Source of the DNA: CBFGWV01 sp965652545
Lineage (GTDB): Bacteria; Pseudomonadota; Gammaproteobacteria; Competibacterales; Competibacteraceae
Direction: 5' to 3'
NCBI GenBank assembly: GCA_965652545.1
Contig: CBFGWV010000003.1
Coordinates: 1-64,000 of the forward strand
DNA length: 64,000 nt
Position 1 is the first letter of the stretch; each line of letters begins with the position of its first letter. The notes beneath the pieces were generated by a model. That model did not search any database and had not been told where the DNA came from. It saw nothing but the letters and a program-made list of their open reading frames with translations. Of the stretch, positions 8,254-17,181 are shown piece by piece. The position numbers and the translations under genes are program-made.

Positions 8254-10518
8254 ATGCGTCGGCGCCTGAGTTTACCGGTCATCGCCCTGTTCGCAACCTT
8301 GGCCTGCCCTGCCGTGGCAAGCCCCCTGCACGATGCCGCAAGCGCGGGTGAGCTCTCACGCGTTCGGACGTTGCTGGATCAGGGCGGTGACATCAACCAG
8401 CCGGACCCCCAAGGCTTCACGGCACTGGATCTGGCGCGCGAGAATAAACACGGCCAGACCGCGTCCCTGCTGCGCGAACGCGGCGGGCGCAGCGGCATCG
8501 ACAACGATTTCGTCCGCCGCCTGCAGCAGCAACTGGCCTTCCTGGGCTACGAGGTGGGTGTCCCCGATGGCATCCTCGGCGGGCAGACCTGGGTGGCGGC
8601 GGAGGCCTTCCAGCGCAACGCGGGGCTCAAGGGCGGTCGCGGCGTAACCCGCGACTGGGTCACCGCACTGGAAGAAACCACGATCCGCACGGCACAGGAG
8701 CGACTCAACGCCATCGGCTTCGATGCCGGCACCCCTGACGGCCAGACGGGCGCCAAGACGCGAGAGGCCATCCGCCGCTTTCGCGCCGACCGCGGGCTGA
8801 GCGAAGGCGCCACCCTGGATGGCGAGACCTTATCCGCATTGACCACGCCGGCGCGGGCGACCGCCCCTGTCCGCCCCGCCGAAGATGTCGACCAGACCGC
8901 TGGTGCCCCCTTCAGCATCGTCGAGAACCGCCGACGCGACGGCAAGGTGGACTTGATCCAGGCGCGCCTGGCCTACATGGGCTATGGCATCGACGAGGTG
9001 GACGGACAGATGGGGCCGGCAACGCGGGCGGCCATCGAACGCTACCAGAAGGAACACGGCTTCCGCGCCAACGGTGCTCTGGCCCCAGATTGGGAGGACC
9101 ACCTGCGCAACGCCACACATCGCGCCATACAGCGTCGCCTCAGCACACTGGGCTACGACGCCGGCGCCGCGGATGGCCTGCTCGGCCGCCAGAGCCGGGA
9201 TGCCATTCAAGCGTTCCGCCGCGACCGCGGGCTGACCGACAACGAACGCGCCGATGCGAGCTTCCTCGCGGCCCTGGCAGCTGCCGCGCCGGCACCGGCA
9301 CTCGCGGCGGCAGCCCCCGACACCACACCGGCAACTGAGAACCCGCCGACGACCACCATCGCACCGACGCTGGTGAAGACCGTCGCGGAGGTACCCGCCC
9401 CCACCCAGGCCGCCCCGGCTGCGCCAGCACCGACAATGACGCTGGCCGATATCCAGACCCGACTGAACGCCTTGGGCTTCGATGCCGGACCGGCCGACGG
9501 CGAAATGGGTTCGCGTACCCGTGAGGCCATCCGTGCATTCCAGTCCGACCGCGGGCTGGCCGTCAGCGGCGAACCCGACGATGCGCTGCGCCGGGCGCTT
9601 GCCACGCCGGCACCGGCGGCCGCCGAACCCGTGCCCGACATGTCGCTGGCACAGATCCAGGCCCGCCTCAATGAACTCGGCTTCGATGCCGGGCCGGCCG
9701 ACGGCGAAATGGGCTCGCGCACCCGCAAGGCCATTCGTGTGTTTCAGGATGCGGTCAAGCTGCCGGTCACCGGCGAGGCGGACAAAGCGCTCATGGCTGC
9801 ACTGACGAATCCGCCGGGCCCGGCCCCGCAGGCCGCGTCACCCCCTGCCGCCGCCCCACCGTCCCCTGCGGCGCAAGAGGTCGCATTGCCCTCAGACCCG
9901 CTCGCACGGCGTATATGGATCGTCCAGCGCCAGCTGGGCTTTCTCGGTTTTCCCGCGGGCAAGCCGGATGGACAAATGGGCTCGGCCACCCGCTCGGCGA
10001 TTCAGCAATTCGAGCGCAGCCAAGGGCGCCGCGCCACCGGCCAGCTCAGCAACGCCTTGTTCGATCGCCTCCAGCGGGCGGTGATCCGCAGTGTGCAGGC
10101 GCGCCTGGCGAGCACCAAACACGACCCGGGCCCCGCTGACGGGGTCATGGGAGATCAAACCCGCACAGCCTTGCTGGCTTATCGGCGCGAGAACGGTCTG
10201 GCGGAGACCACGGAGATCGATATGGCACTGCTGGGTGCCCTGGAGGGCGTCAAGCCCGATACGACCGAAGCACCCGCAACAGCGGTGCCGTCGGCCGATC
10301 TGGCCGCGATCACCCGCTCTGCCTCGTCACCGACCGCCCCGCTGGGCACGAGCGACACCGTCACCGGTACGTTGCAGTTCTCCGGCAATGAATGGTGTGA
10401 AATCGGTTCGATCAAGCTCAGCCAGGACTGGTGTACGACGTTCCGCGATGCCCAGGCGGGCGATCAGTGCAACGTCACCTTGCGCAACGGTCGGGTGATT
10501 GCCGTGCGCTGCGGTTAG
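8254..10518 (+). CDS. Secreted ankyrin protein with eight peptidoglycan-binding-like repeats
   Basis: A 754-residue exported protein without a recognised enzyme domain. Seen: a signal peptide ending PAVAS; an ankyrin-like segment at residues 24-78 (LHDAASAGELSRVRTLLDQG, then a second half repeat); then eight PG_binding_1-type units starting near residues 84, 142, 231, 288, 395, 463, 552 and 609. Each has the pattern IQxRLxxLGFDAGxxDGxxGxxTRxAI. Ala/Pro-rich linkers separate units 4/5 and 6/7. The tail (about 703-754) has four cysteines (EWCEIG, DWCTTF, DQCNVT, VRCG). The start follows AAGAGGG. It probably binds peptidoglycan or forms a periplasmic scaffold; no hydrolase motif was seen. Confidence 0.8.
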   Translation: MRRRLSLPVIALFATLACPAVASPLHDAASAGELSRVRTLLDQGGDINQPDPQGFTALDLARENKHGQTASLLRERGGRSGIDNDFVRRLQQQLAFLGYEVGVPDGILGGQTWVAAEAFQRNAGLKGGRGVTRDWVTALEETTIRTAQERLNAIGFDAGTPDGQTGAKTREAIRRFRADRGLSEGATLDGETLSALTTPARATAPVRPAEDVDQTAGAPFSIVENRRRDGKVDLIQARLAYMGYGIDEVDGQMGPATRAAIERYQKEHGFRANGALAPDWEDHLRNATHRAIQRRLSTLGYDAGAADGLLGRQSRDAIQAFRRDRGLTDNERADASFLAALAAAAPAPALAAAAPDTTPATENPPTTTIAPTLVKTVAEVPAPTQAAPAAPAPTMTLADIQTRLNALGFDAGPADGEMGSRTREAIRAFQSDRGLAVSGEPDDALRRALATPAPAAAEPVPDMSLAQIQARLNELGFDAGPADGEMGSRTRKAIRVFQDAVKLPVTGEADKALMAALTNPPGPAPQAASPPAAAPPSPAAQEVALPSDPLARRIWIVQRQLGFLGFPAGKPDGQMGSATRSAIQQFERSQGRRATGQLSNALFDRLQRAVIRSVQARLASTKHDPGPADGVMGDQTRTALLAYRRENGLAETTEIDMALLGALEGVKPDTTEAPATAVPSADLAAITRSASSPTAPLGTSDTVTGTLQFSGNEWCEIGSIKLSQDWCTTFRDAQAGDQCNVTLRNGRVIAVRCG
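9440..9800 (+). repeat. Near-identical duplicated PG-binding units
   Basis: Units 5 (from about 9440) and 6 (from about 9645) of the ankyrin/PG-binding gene share long runs of DNA, for example GCCGACGGCGAAATGGG in both, and encode the identical PADGEMGSRTR. The other units are more diverged. This looks like a recent in-frame duplication. Confidence 0.7.
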
Positions 10519-11897
10519 GGTTCGCTCACTGAGGGCGCCTTCAACCCGTCGATCGGCGCGGCGGCCGATACCGGCCGCAACGCCAAGGGATCGCGCCCGG
10601 CACGCACCCAGTCCACCAGCATCAGCACCGCCCCGACCCAGAGCGCCGGCATCGCACCAAGCAATACGCAGTTGAGCGTACTGGCCAGCACGAGTTCATC
10701 GGTGGTGGCCAGGACTATGGCCACGCGAGCGGCCGCCAGCACGGTGAATACCATCGCCGCCCGCCACCATGCCTGCCCGCCGGAGGTCGACAAGGCCAGC
10801 AACGGCGCCGCCAGCAACGGCAGCCAGATCAAATGCCAGGCATCGAACACCACGAACTCGCGGGCGGTGATCGTCAGCGCGAGATCGTCATTGAACGGTA
10901 CCGATCCCCACCGACCGAGGGCCAGGCCGTCGGACGTACGCCCCCAATGGCCAAGCGGACCGATATCCACATTCACGTGATAGGTCAGCGCCAAAACCCC
11001 CAGCGTGGCGGCCACGGCCAGCGCTAACAAGGTCCAGCGCGCCGGCCAGCGGGCGAGCACCAGGGCCAGTACCGCGAACAGCAGCCAGATCATGCCGCCG
11101 GCACCCATGCCGATCAGCGGCAGGGCCGACACACCCGCCAACACCCACTGGGCCGGGCCACCGCCACGCAAGGCGTTCAAGGCTGCCACCCAAGCCAGCC
11201 CCAAGCCGGTGGCGGTCCATATTTCGATGTTGCCGGGCATCATGATCTGGGCACCGACCAGTGGCAGCGTGATCAGCATGTACACAGCCACCAGCGCCCC
11301 CAGCGGCGACAGACCCGCGATCCGCAACTGGGCATACCCCCCCATGAGCAGCGCCAGCCCCGCCAACGTCCAGAGCGCACCCAGCCCCGGCTCGACCCAC
11401 ACACCGCCGACCAGCGCCGGCCACAGCAGCAGCCGGCCGGCCATCGAGGGAATGGGCGTGTCTGCGGGAGCCAGCCAGTACCGGCGCGCTTCCAAGCCCG
11501 GCCCTGCAAGAACCGGCTCGGCCAGCAAGGGATTCATCCACACCTCGATGAACCAACCGCCGATGTGCAGAAGAATCAATGCACCGAACAAAACCATCAG
11601 AGCCTGTGCGCCGCTGCTCAGGGGATGAGGCCGCGGCGGCGTTGCGACCGCCATCCGGCGCATAACGAGGTTGAGGGTCAAGGTAACCGTCAAAAGCACG
11701 GACACCACGACGAAAAGCGACGTCCCCAGACCGAGCATCGCGCTTATCAGTATGCTGGCCGCGACCAGGGCGCTGCCGACCCACGCGCCGTAGCCCAACA
11801 TCATTGGCACGCGTGCCGTGCCTGCGCCACGGCATGTCGGTGCAACGATCAGCGCTCCGGTCACCAGCGCCATCAGCCAGGCGATAACCGCACTCAC
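10515..11897 (-). CDS. Polytopic membrane protein, unknown function
   Basis: A protein of about 460 residues with roughly ten or more hydrophobic helices, which I do not recognise. The start is GTG at 11897, forming a GTGA overlap with the upstream gene's stop; the open frame continues upstream only as a shadow of that gene. Seen: N-terminal helices (SAVIAWLMALVTGALIVAP); an extracytoplasmic stretch with EVWMNPLLAEPVLAGPG; repeated Gly/Ala/Leu-rich helices; a polar segment around LGHWGRTSDGLALGRWG; and four more helices. The shape resembles GT-C-fold sugar transferases or polymer-export permeases, but no diagnostic motif is visible, so that is speculation. It overlaps the ankyrin gene's 3' end by 4 bp on the other strand. 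Confidence 0.65.
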   Translation of the reverse strand: MSAVIAWLMALVTGALIVAPTCRGAGTARVPMMLGYGAWVGSALVAASILISAMLGLGTSLFVVVSVLLTVTLTLNLVMRRMAVATPPRPHPLSSGAQALMVLFGALILLHIGGWFIEVWMNPLLAEPVLAGPGLEARRYWLAPADTPIPSMAGRLLLWPALVGGVWVEPGLGALWTLAGLALLMGGYAQLRIAGLSPLGALVAVYMLITLPLVGAQIMMPGNIEIWTATGLGLAWVAALNALRGGGPAQWVLAGVSALPLIGMGAGGMIWLLFAVLALVLARWPARWTLLALAVAATLGVLALTYHVNVDIGPLGHWGRTSDGLALGRWGSVPFNDDLALTITAREFVVFDAWHLIWLPLLAAPLLALSTSGGQAWWRAAMVFTVLAAARVAIVLATTDELVLASTLNCVLLGAMPALWVGAVLMLVDWVRAGRDPLALRPVSAAAPIDGLKAPSVSEP

Positions 11898-13021
11898 TGG
11901 CCCGTCTCCACCAATCGCCAACCCGGACCTTCGCTCACCAGCGCCCCGCTGGAGGGCACAGTAGCCATCTCGTTCATGATCAACACGTAGTCGCTGCTTG
12001 CATCGGCGATAGCCGTATGGTGCTCGGTCACCTCGACCCGGTGCGGGGCCAGCAGGTAGGCCAGGGGGGCGCCGCGCAGGTCGTGATCGGCCGGCAGTAC
12101 GACCGTGATGCGCGCCGGCGAAGGGGGCAGAACAGCGGTCACGGCCGCGGCCAGCTCGTGATGCTCGCCATGCGCAAGCGCTGCCCTTGCACTCGATGGA
12201 ACGGTGGAGAACCGGCCGAGAGTGAGCAGGTGCTGGACCTGCAGATCCCACAACCAGCGGGCATCCAGTGCTACGGCGAAAACCACCACCAACGCCAGGG
12301 CCGCGCCTCTGCCGGCCGGTTCCCGCAGCCCGCTGATCGCAACCAGCGCGAGCGCGCCGACAAGCCAGATCCCTGCAAAGGTCACTGGCCGGATCAAGAC
12401 ATTGTCGGCACCACCGGCCACCCGTCCAAGATCGGCTGAGGGCAGACCCTCGGCCGAGGTCCAGTCATCCCATATGCGCAGGCCCAGAAACCGCGGGTCG
12501 GGAATCACAGGCTCCAGCGACAAGTCGTGAATCGTCAACCGTCGCCCGGGGCCCGAGACCAGTAGCAGTTCCAGCGCCTTGATCTCGCCACTCCAATTGG
12601 CTGCGGGGGACAGGTTCAATCGACCGGCCGGCCCTTCCAGCGGCAGGCGGTCAGGTACCTCGGCACCGCGCCGGTACCACACCAGGATCACCCGGTCGGA
12701 CGGGTCCAGTTCCGTCACCGACCAGGTCAGTGCCCGGTAATCGGCGGCAGCCAATGCCATGGGCAGGCCGAGGGCGGCACGCGCCTGGCCTTCGCTACCG
12801 GCGGTCATGATCATGACGCCGTCCTCGAGCTTGCCGACCTCGCCGCGCACGGCGCTGACCGCCCGGTCCGGCCAGCTCAGCCGCAGCGCGTTGTCCAACC
12901 CGTCCATGGGATAACCGTACAGCAGCCCCACTGCGAACAATGTGGAGCCCGAGACGATCAGGGCGAGTACGGCGCGAAAACATGCGCCGCCCCACGGTAT
13001 GCCAGAACGGTACCGGGTCAC
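11894..13021 (-). CDS. Membrane-anchored protein with two extracytoplasmic domains, unknown
   Basis: A 375-residue protein that I do not recognise. It starts with GTG at 13021, overlapping the parC stop as GTGA, and ends in a GTGA overlap with the next membrane protein. Seen: an N-terminal anchor (FRAVLALIVSGSTLFAVGLL); a soluble region of about 180 residues whose beta-rich pattern (RLNLSPAANWSGEIKALELL) suggests a sandwich fold; two hydrophobic helices (FAGIWLVGALALVAI; ALALVVVFAVALDARWLW); and a C-terminal alpha/beta-like domain (ARITVVLPADHDL, SDYVLIMNE). It is probably a partner of the downstream polytopic protein. Confidence 0.6.
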   Translation of the reverse strand: MTRYRSGIPWGGACFRAVLALIVSGSTLFAVGLLYGYPMDGLDNALRLSWPDRAVSAVRGEVGKLEDGVMIMTAGSEGQARAALGLPMALAAADYRALTWSVTELDPSDRVILVWYRRGAEVPDRLPLEGPAGRLNLSPAANWSGEIKALELLLVSGPGRRLTIHDLSLEPVIPDPRFLGLRIWDDWTSAEGLPSADLGRVAGGADNVLIRPVTFAGIWLVGALALVAISGLREPAGRGAALALVVVFAVALDARWLWDLQVQHLLTLGRFSTVPSSARAALAHGEHHELAAAVTAVLPPSPARITVVLPADHDLRGAPLAYLLAPHRVEVTEHHTAIADASSDYVLIMNEMATVPSSGALVSEGPGWRLVETGQ

Positions 13022-15273
13022 CCGTCCGCAACCGTGAGCCGCTCGACGCGCTGGTAGCCACGGGGCAGCGGACGTCCGCGGCGGCCGCGCTCGCCCACGT
13101 AGGCCTCCAGATCGGCCGGCTTCAATGTCATGGTCCGCTTGCCCGAATGCACGACGACGCTGCCCTGGGCGGGCACCGCAACCAAGGCCACGAGGGCATC
13201 CTCTCCACTTTTCAACTCCTTGCCTGAGATCGACAGGATTTGATTGCCCTTCCCTCTGGCCAACTGCGGCAGCCCGGCGAGCGGAAACACCAGCATCCGG
13301 CCTTGTCGGCTGACCGCGACGACCTGATCGGTGTCAGGGTTTACCGGCATGCACGGCGGCAGGACCTCGGCACCCTCGGGAACGTTGAGCAACGCCTTGC
13401 CGGCGCGCTGGCGGCTGACCAGATCGTCGAAGCCGCAGACGAAACCATAGCCGGCGGAGGAGGCCAACAAAAGCTTTTCGGTACCGCTACCCAGTACGAG
13501 TTGGCAGAACCCCGCGCCATCCGGTGGGCTGAGCCGCCCGGTGAGCGGTTCGCCATACCCGCGGGCGGAGGCCAGTCCATGGGCCGGCAAGGTATAGGCG
13601 CGACCGTTGACATCCAGGAACACCACCTGCTGATTGGAGCGCCCCACGGCGGCGGCCAGGAAGCCGTCACCGGCCTTGTAGGGCAGCCCCCCGACGTCGA
13701 CCTCCCGCCCCTTGGCCGCACGCACCCAGCCCTTCTGGGACAACACCACGGTGATGGGCTCCGAGGGGGTGAGCGCGGTTTCGTCCAGCGCCTGAGCGGC
13801 ACGTCGCTCCACCAGGCGCGAGCGGCGCTCATCGCCATGCTTGTGCGCATCGGCCAGCAGTTCGTCGCGGATCAGCGCATTCAGCCGGCTGGGCGAGTCA
13901 AGGACCGCGGTGAGTTCGTCGCGCTCGGCCTCCAGCTCCGCCTGTTCGCCGCGGATCTTCATTTCCTCGAGCTTTGCGAGGTGGCGCAGTTTGGTCTCGA
14001 GGATGGCCTCGGCCTGGATATCCGACAGCGCGAAGGTTTCGATGAGCTTGAGTTTGGGCTCGTCCTCGAAGCGGATGATGCGGATCACCTCATCCAGATT
14101 GAGATAGGCCACGAGCAGGCCGGCGAGCACGTGCAGCCGGGCCTCGACCTTGCCCAAGCGGTGGCGAAGCCGGCGTGTCACCGTAGTGCGCCGGAAACTC
14201 AGCCACTCCACCAGAATGGCCCGCAAGTCCTTGACCTGCGGTCGGCCATCCAATCCGATCATGTTCAGGTTGACGCGGTAGCTGCGCTCCAGGTCGGTGG
14301 TGGCGAACAAGTGCCCCATGAGTTGGTCCACGTCCACCCGATTGGACCGTGGCACGATGACCAGGCGCACCGGGTTTTCGTGGTCGGATTCATCGCGCAG
14401 GTCCTCGACCATCGGCAGCTTCTTGGCCTGCATCTGCTCGGCGATCTGTTGCAGCAGGCGCGAGCTGGATACCTGGTGGGTCAGCTCCGTGACGATGATT
14501 TCACCGTCTTCGACCTGATAGCGCGCGCGCACCTTCACCGAGCCGTTGCCGGTGGCGTAGAGTTTTTTCAGATCGTCGCGCGAGGTGACGATCTCGCCGC
14601 CGGTGGGGTAGTCCGGCCCCGGCACGTGCTCGATGAGTTGCTCGAGCGTGGTATCGGGGTCGTCCAGCAGGGCAACACAGGCAGCGACCACCTCGCGCAG
14701 GTTGTGCGGTGGGATGTCGGTGGCCATGCCGACCGCGATACCGGTCGTGCCATTGAGCAGCACATTCGGCAGCCGTGCCGGCAGCAGCTCGGGCTCATCG
14801 AGCGTGCCGTCGAAGTTCGGCTGCCAGTCGACCGTCCCCTGCCCGAGCTCGGCCAGCAACACCTGCGCATAGGCTGCCAGGCGGGCCTCGGTATAGCGCA
14901 TGGCAGCAAAGGATTTCGGGTCGTCCGTCGACCCCCAGTTGCCCTGCCCGTCCACCAATGGGTAACGATAGGAGAACGGCTGCGCCATCAGCACCATGGC
15001 CTCGTAGCAGGCCGAATCCCCGTGCGGATGGTACTTGCCCAGCACATCGCCCACGGTACGGGCGGATTTCTTGTACTTGGACTGGGCTGACAGACCCAAC
15101 TCGGACATGGCATAGACGATGCGCCGCTGCACCGGTTTGAGCCCATCGCCCAGATGGGGTAGCGCGCGATCGAGGATCACGTACATGGAGTAATTCAGGT
15201 ACGCCCGCTCGGTGAACAGCTTCAGCGGCTGCTGCTCGGAGAAGTCCGGGTTGAAGGTCGTTGAATCTGCCAT
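13018..15273 (-). CDS. parC: DNA topoisomerase IV subunit A
   Basis: A 751-residue breakage-reunion subunit that decatenates daughter chromosomes with ParE. Seen: the N-terminus YLNYSMYVILDRALPHLGDG; the quinolone-determining region HPHGDSACYEAM with Ser87 and Glu91 (equivalents of E. coli Ser80 and Glu84, the unmutated residues); catalytic Tyr127 in AAMRYTEARL; GyrA-like coiled-coil residues; and a C-terminal beta-pinwheel. E. coli ParC has 752 residues. It heads a coupled unit with two membrane genes downstream. parE lies on the same strand beyond a 3.5-kb insert. Confidence 0.97.
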   Translation of the reverse strand: MADSTTFNPDFSEQQPLKLFTERAYLNYSMYVILDRALPHLGDGLKPVQRRIVYAMSELGLSAQSKYKKSARTVGDVLGKYHPHGDSACYEAMVLMAQPFSYRYPLVDGQGNWGSTDDPKSFAAMRYTEARLAAYAQVLLAELGQGTVDWQPNFDGTLDEPELLPARLPNVLLNGTTGIAVGMATDIPPHNLREVVAACVALLDDPDTTLEQLIEHVPGPDYPTGGEIVTSRDDLKKLYATGNGSVKVRARYQVEDGEIIVTELTHQVSSSRLLQQIAEQMQAKKLPMVEDLRDESDHENPVRLVIVPRSNRVDVDQLMGHLFATTDLERSYRVNLNMIGLDGRPQVKDLRAILVEWLSFRRTTVTRRLRHRLGKVEARLHVLAGLLVAYLNLDEVIRIIRFEDEPKLKLIETFALSDIQAEAILETKLRHLAKLEEMKIRGEQAELEAERDELTAVLDSPSRLNALIRDELLADAHKHGDERRSRLVERRAAQALDETALTPSEPITVVLSQKGWVRAAKGREVDVGGLPYKAGDGFLAAAVGRSNQQVVFLDVNGRAYTLPAHGLASARGYGEPLTGRLSPPDGAGFCQLVLGSGTEKLLLASSAGYGFVCGFDDLVSRQRAGKALLNVPEGAEVLPPCMPVNPDTDQVVAVSRQGRMLVFPLAGLPQLARGKGNQILSISGKELKSGEDALVALVAVPAQGSVVVHSGKRTMTLKPADLEAYVGERGRRGRPLPRGYQRVERLTVADG

Positions 15274-15472
15274 GGATGCTCAAGGGACGACGGATGACGC
15301 CGGGAGCGTAGCGCAAAGGGATCGCCGGGGCGACCACGACGCCGAGCCGGGGCTCGACGATGGCATCGAACGCCATTCGGGTCTACCCTTTGCCGTAGCC
15401 TTCGGACGCTGCGATCGTTCGCGCGCGCGTCGCTTAAGATAGTCAGCCGTAGTTTCCCAGGGGGGACAGACA

Positions 15473-15862
15473 ATGAACCGACGGATACTCAATCCAGGCC
15501 TCGTACTTATCGGCGTGGCAGCCCTTGCTGCCGCACCTGGCGTCATGGCCCAAAAAGCCACGGTCACGATCGTCGGCAGCGACGGCTATGTGGCGACGGT
15601 GAACGCATCATCCGGCTTGAGCGGTACGCAAAGCGCAATGACCGCCGGACTGCCGGATGGCAGCTACACCTACGAGGTCCGCCCGAACAACGGCAACCGG
15701 ACACGCTCGGGCGACGCGGGCGAACCGGCTCCAGACTCCCTCGGTAATGCCTTTGGCCTAACCAGCAAGCCGGAGGTGGAGTACGGTTATTTCACCATCA
15801 AGAACGGCGTGATGGTCGATCCCAACCTCGTCGAGAGTCCTCTCGATAGCTCAGCTCAGTAA
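15473..15862 (+). CDS. Small secreted protein, unknown
   Basis: A 129-residue exported protein that I do not recognise. Seen: a signal peptide (MNRRILNPGLVLIGVAALAA, with cleavage probably after GVMA); then a mature part of about 100 residues, Gly/Ser/Thr/Asn-rich, with beta-strand-like stretches (ATVTIVGSDGYVATV, GSYTYEVRPNNG, YGYFTIKNGVMVD) and no cysteine. The ATG is preceded by AGGGGGGACAGACA. It ends 18 bp before the S74-domain gene and is probably co-transcribed with it. Its composition suits a surface-fibre or matrix component, but that is inference. Confidence 0.7.
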   Translation: MNRRILNPGLVLIGVAALAAAPGVMAQKATVTIVGSDGYVATVNASSGLSGTQSAMTAGLPDGSYTYEVRPNNGNRTRSGDAGEPAPDSLGNAFGLTSKPEVEYGYFTIKNGVMVDPNLVESPLDSSAQ

Positions 15863-15880
15863 TCCGGGGGGAACTGGCTA

Positions 15881-17116
15881 ATGAAAACAAGAATTCTCGT
15901 CACCGCCATGCTGGGCGTTACCGCATCCCTGGCGCAGGCCGACCAAGTCATACCGGACGATCTGATCGTGCAATCCAGCCTGTGTGTGGGCTTCGATTGT
16001 GTAAACAATGAAAGCTTCGGGTTCGATACGATTCGCCTGAAGGAGAACAACACCCGCATCAAATTCGAAGACACGAGTACGGGTACATTCCCGTCGACCG
16101 ACTGGCAGCTCACCGCCAACGATTCGGCCAGCGGCGGCGCCAACAAGTTTTCGATCGAAGACGTCACCTCGGCGAGAGTGCCGTTCACGATCATCGGTGG
16201 CGCGCCGAGCAATTCACTGTTCGTGGACAGCGGCGGCCGCCTGGGCCTCGGCACGGCCACCCCGGTGCTGGATGTCCACGTCGCCTCCAACAATACGCCG
16301 GCGCTGCGTTTGGCCCAGGACAGCAGCGGCGGTTTTACCGCCCAGACCTGGGATATCGGCGGCAATGAAGCGAACTTCTTCATCCGTGACGTCACCGGTG
16401 GCAGCCGGCTGTCGTTCCGAATCCGTCCGGGAGCGCCGACCAGTTCCATCGACATCTCAAGTGATGGCGATGTCGGTATGGGTATCGCATCGCCCGACGC
16501 CTCTTTGCACATCAAGCGAACCAGTCCCGATGCATCTTCCTCTGTAAAGCTGCAAATCGAAGACGACAGCACGGTGAACGTAGATCGCCCCATGTTTGTA
16601 TTGACGAACAACGGTGGTGCCGAGCTCTTCTTCGAGAATTCGGCGACATCCAATACCTGGAAATTCAAATCACGGGGAAGCGACGAGCATTTCTTGATGA
16701 ATTTCACTGGAAACGCCGGCCAGGAATTTGACCTATCCCCCAATGGCAACTTGAGCATCGGCGGAACACTGACGGAACTCTCTGACCGTAATGCCAAGCA
16801 CAACATCGCCAACATCGATAAGAATGAGCTCTTGACGAAGTTAGCTCGCCTGGATGTACCTGAGTGGACGTACATCGACGATGAAGCGCAGGCTCGTCAT
16901 ATCGGCCCGATGGCACAGGATTTCCATGCACTGTTCGGTTTCGGTGAGACTGATACCCACATCGCGTCCAGGGACGTAGCTGGTGTAGCACTAGCATCGT
17001 CCAAAGCATTGCTGGATGAGTTAGAAGCGCGTGATCAACAGATCGCCGAACTCAGAGAACAAATCACCGCCCTTGCGCAGAAGCTCGACGCTCTGGAGCA
17101 CCGCGAACCGAATTGA
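15881..17116 (+). CDS. Secreted fibre-like protein with C-terminal S74 chaperone domain
   Basis: A 411-residue exported protein. Seen: a signal peptide ending SLAQA; a long beta-rich region (residues 40-295) with repeated 'GLGTATPVLDVHVASN' and 'GMGIASPDASLHIK' type motifs typical of trimeric fibre stalks; then an intramolecular chaperone (peptidase S74) domain from residue 300. The S74 part has SDRNAKHNI with the Ser301/Lys306 spacing expected of the autocleavage dyad, then RHIGPMAQDFHALFG and GVALASSKALL. The C-terminal 30 residues form a coiled coil (ELEARDQQIAELREQITAL). The family is known from phage tail spikes, where the domain trimerises the fibre and is cut off. No other phage gene is nearby. 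Confidence 0.8.
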   Translation: MKTRILVTAMLGVTASLAQADQVIPDDLIVQSSLCVGFDCVNNESFGFDTIRLKENNTRIKFEDTSTGTFPSTDWQLTANDSASGGANKFSIEDVTSARVPFTIIGGAPSNSLFVDSGGRLGLGTATPVLDVHVASNNTPALRLAQDSSGGFTAQTWDIGGNEANFFIRDVTGGSRLSFRIRPGAPTSSIDISSDGDVGMGIASPDASLHIKRTSPDASSSVKLQIEDDSTVNVDRPMFVLTNNGGAELFFENSATSNTWKFKSRGSDEHFLMNFTGNAGQEFDLSPNGNLSIGGTLTELSDRNAKHNIANIDKNELLTKLARLDVPEWTYIDDEAQARHIGPMAQDFHALFGFGETDTHIASRDVAGVALASSKALLDELEARDQQIAELREQITALAQKLDALEHREPN

Positions 17117-17125
17117 GCGGCATCG

Positions 17126-17162
17126 GCATCGCCCCAGCAGTCACTTAATGCCGGGGCGATGC
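17126..17162 (+). terminator. Probable terminator after the S74-domain gene
   Basis: GCATCGCCCC (17126-17135) pairs perfectly with GGGGCGATGC (17153-17162) across a 17-nt loop, followed by GGCTTTC. It begins 10 bp after the fibre-gene stop and lies between convergent genes. Confidence 0.6.
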
Positions 17163-17181
17163 GGCTTTCAGAGCATCCGAC

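Noticed and set aside
8254..10518. CRISPR or tandem DNA array suggested by regular repeats
   Set aside because: The period is protein-domain sized (about 170-200 bp), in frame, and encodes PG-binding units.
11898..12251. N-terminal extension of the polytopic protein to 578 residues
   Set aside because: The extension reads antiphase inside the upstream gene and is Arg/Gly-rich; the GTGA overlap marks the start at 11897.
13240..15090. 616-codon plus-strand frame opposite parC
   Set aside because: Mirror image of a high-GC coding gene; no motif or start signal, and parC is unmistakable.
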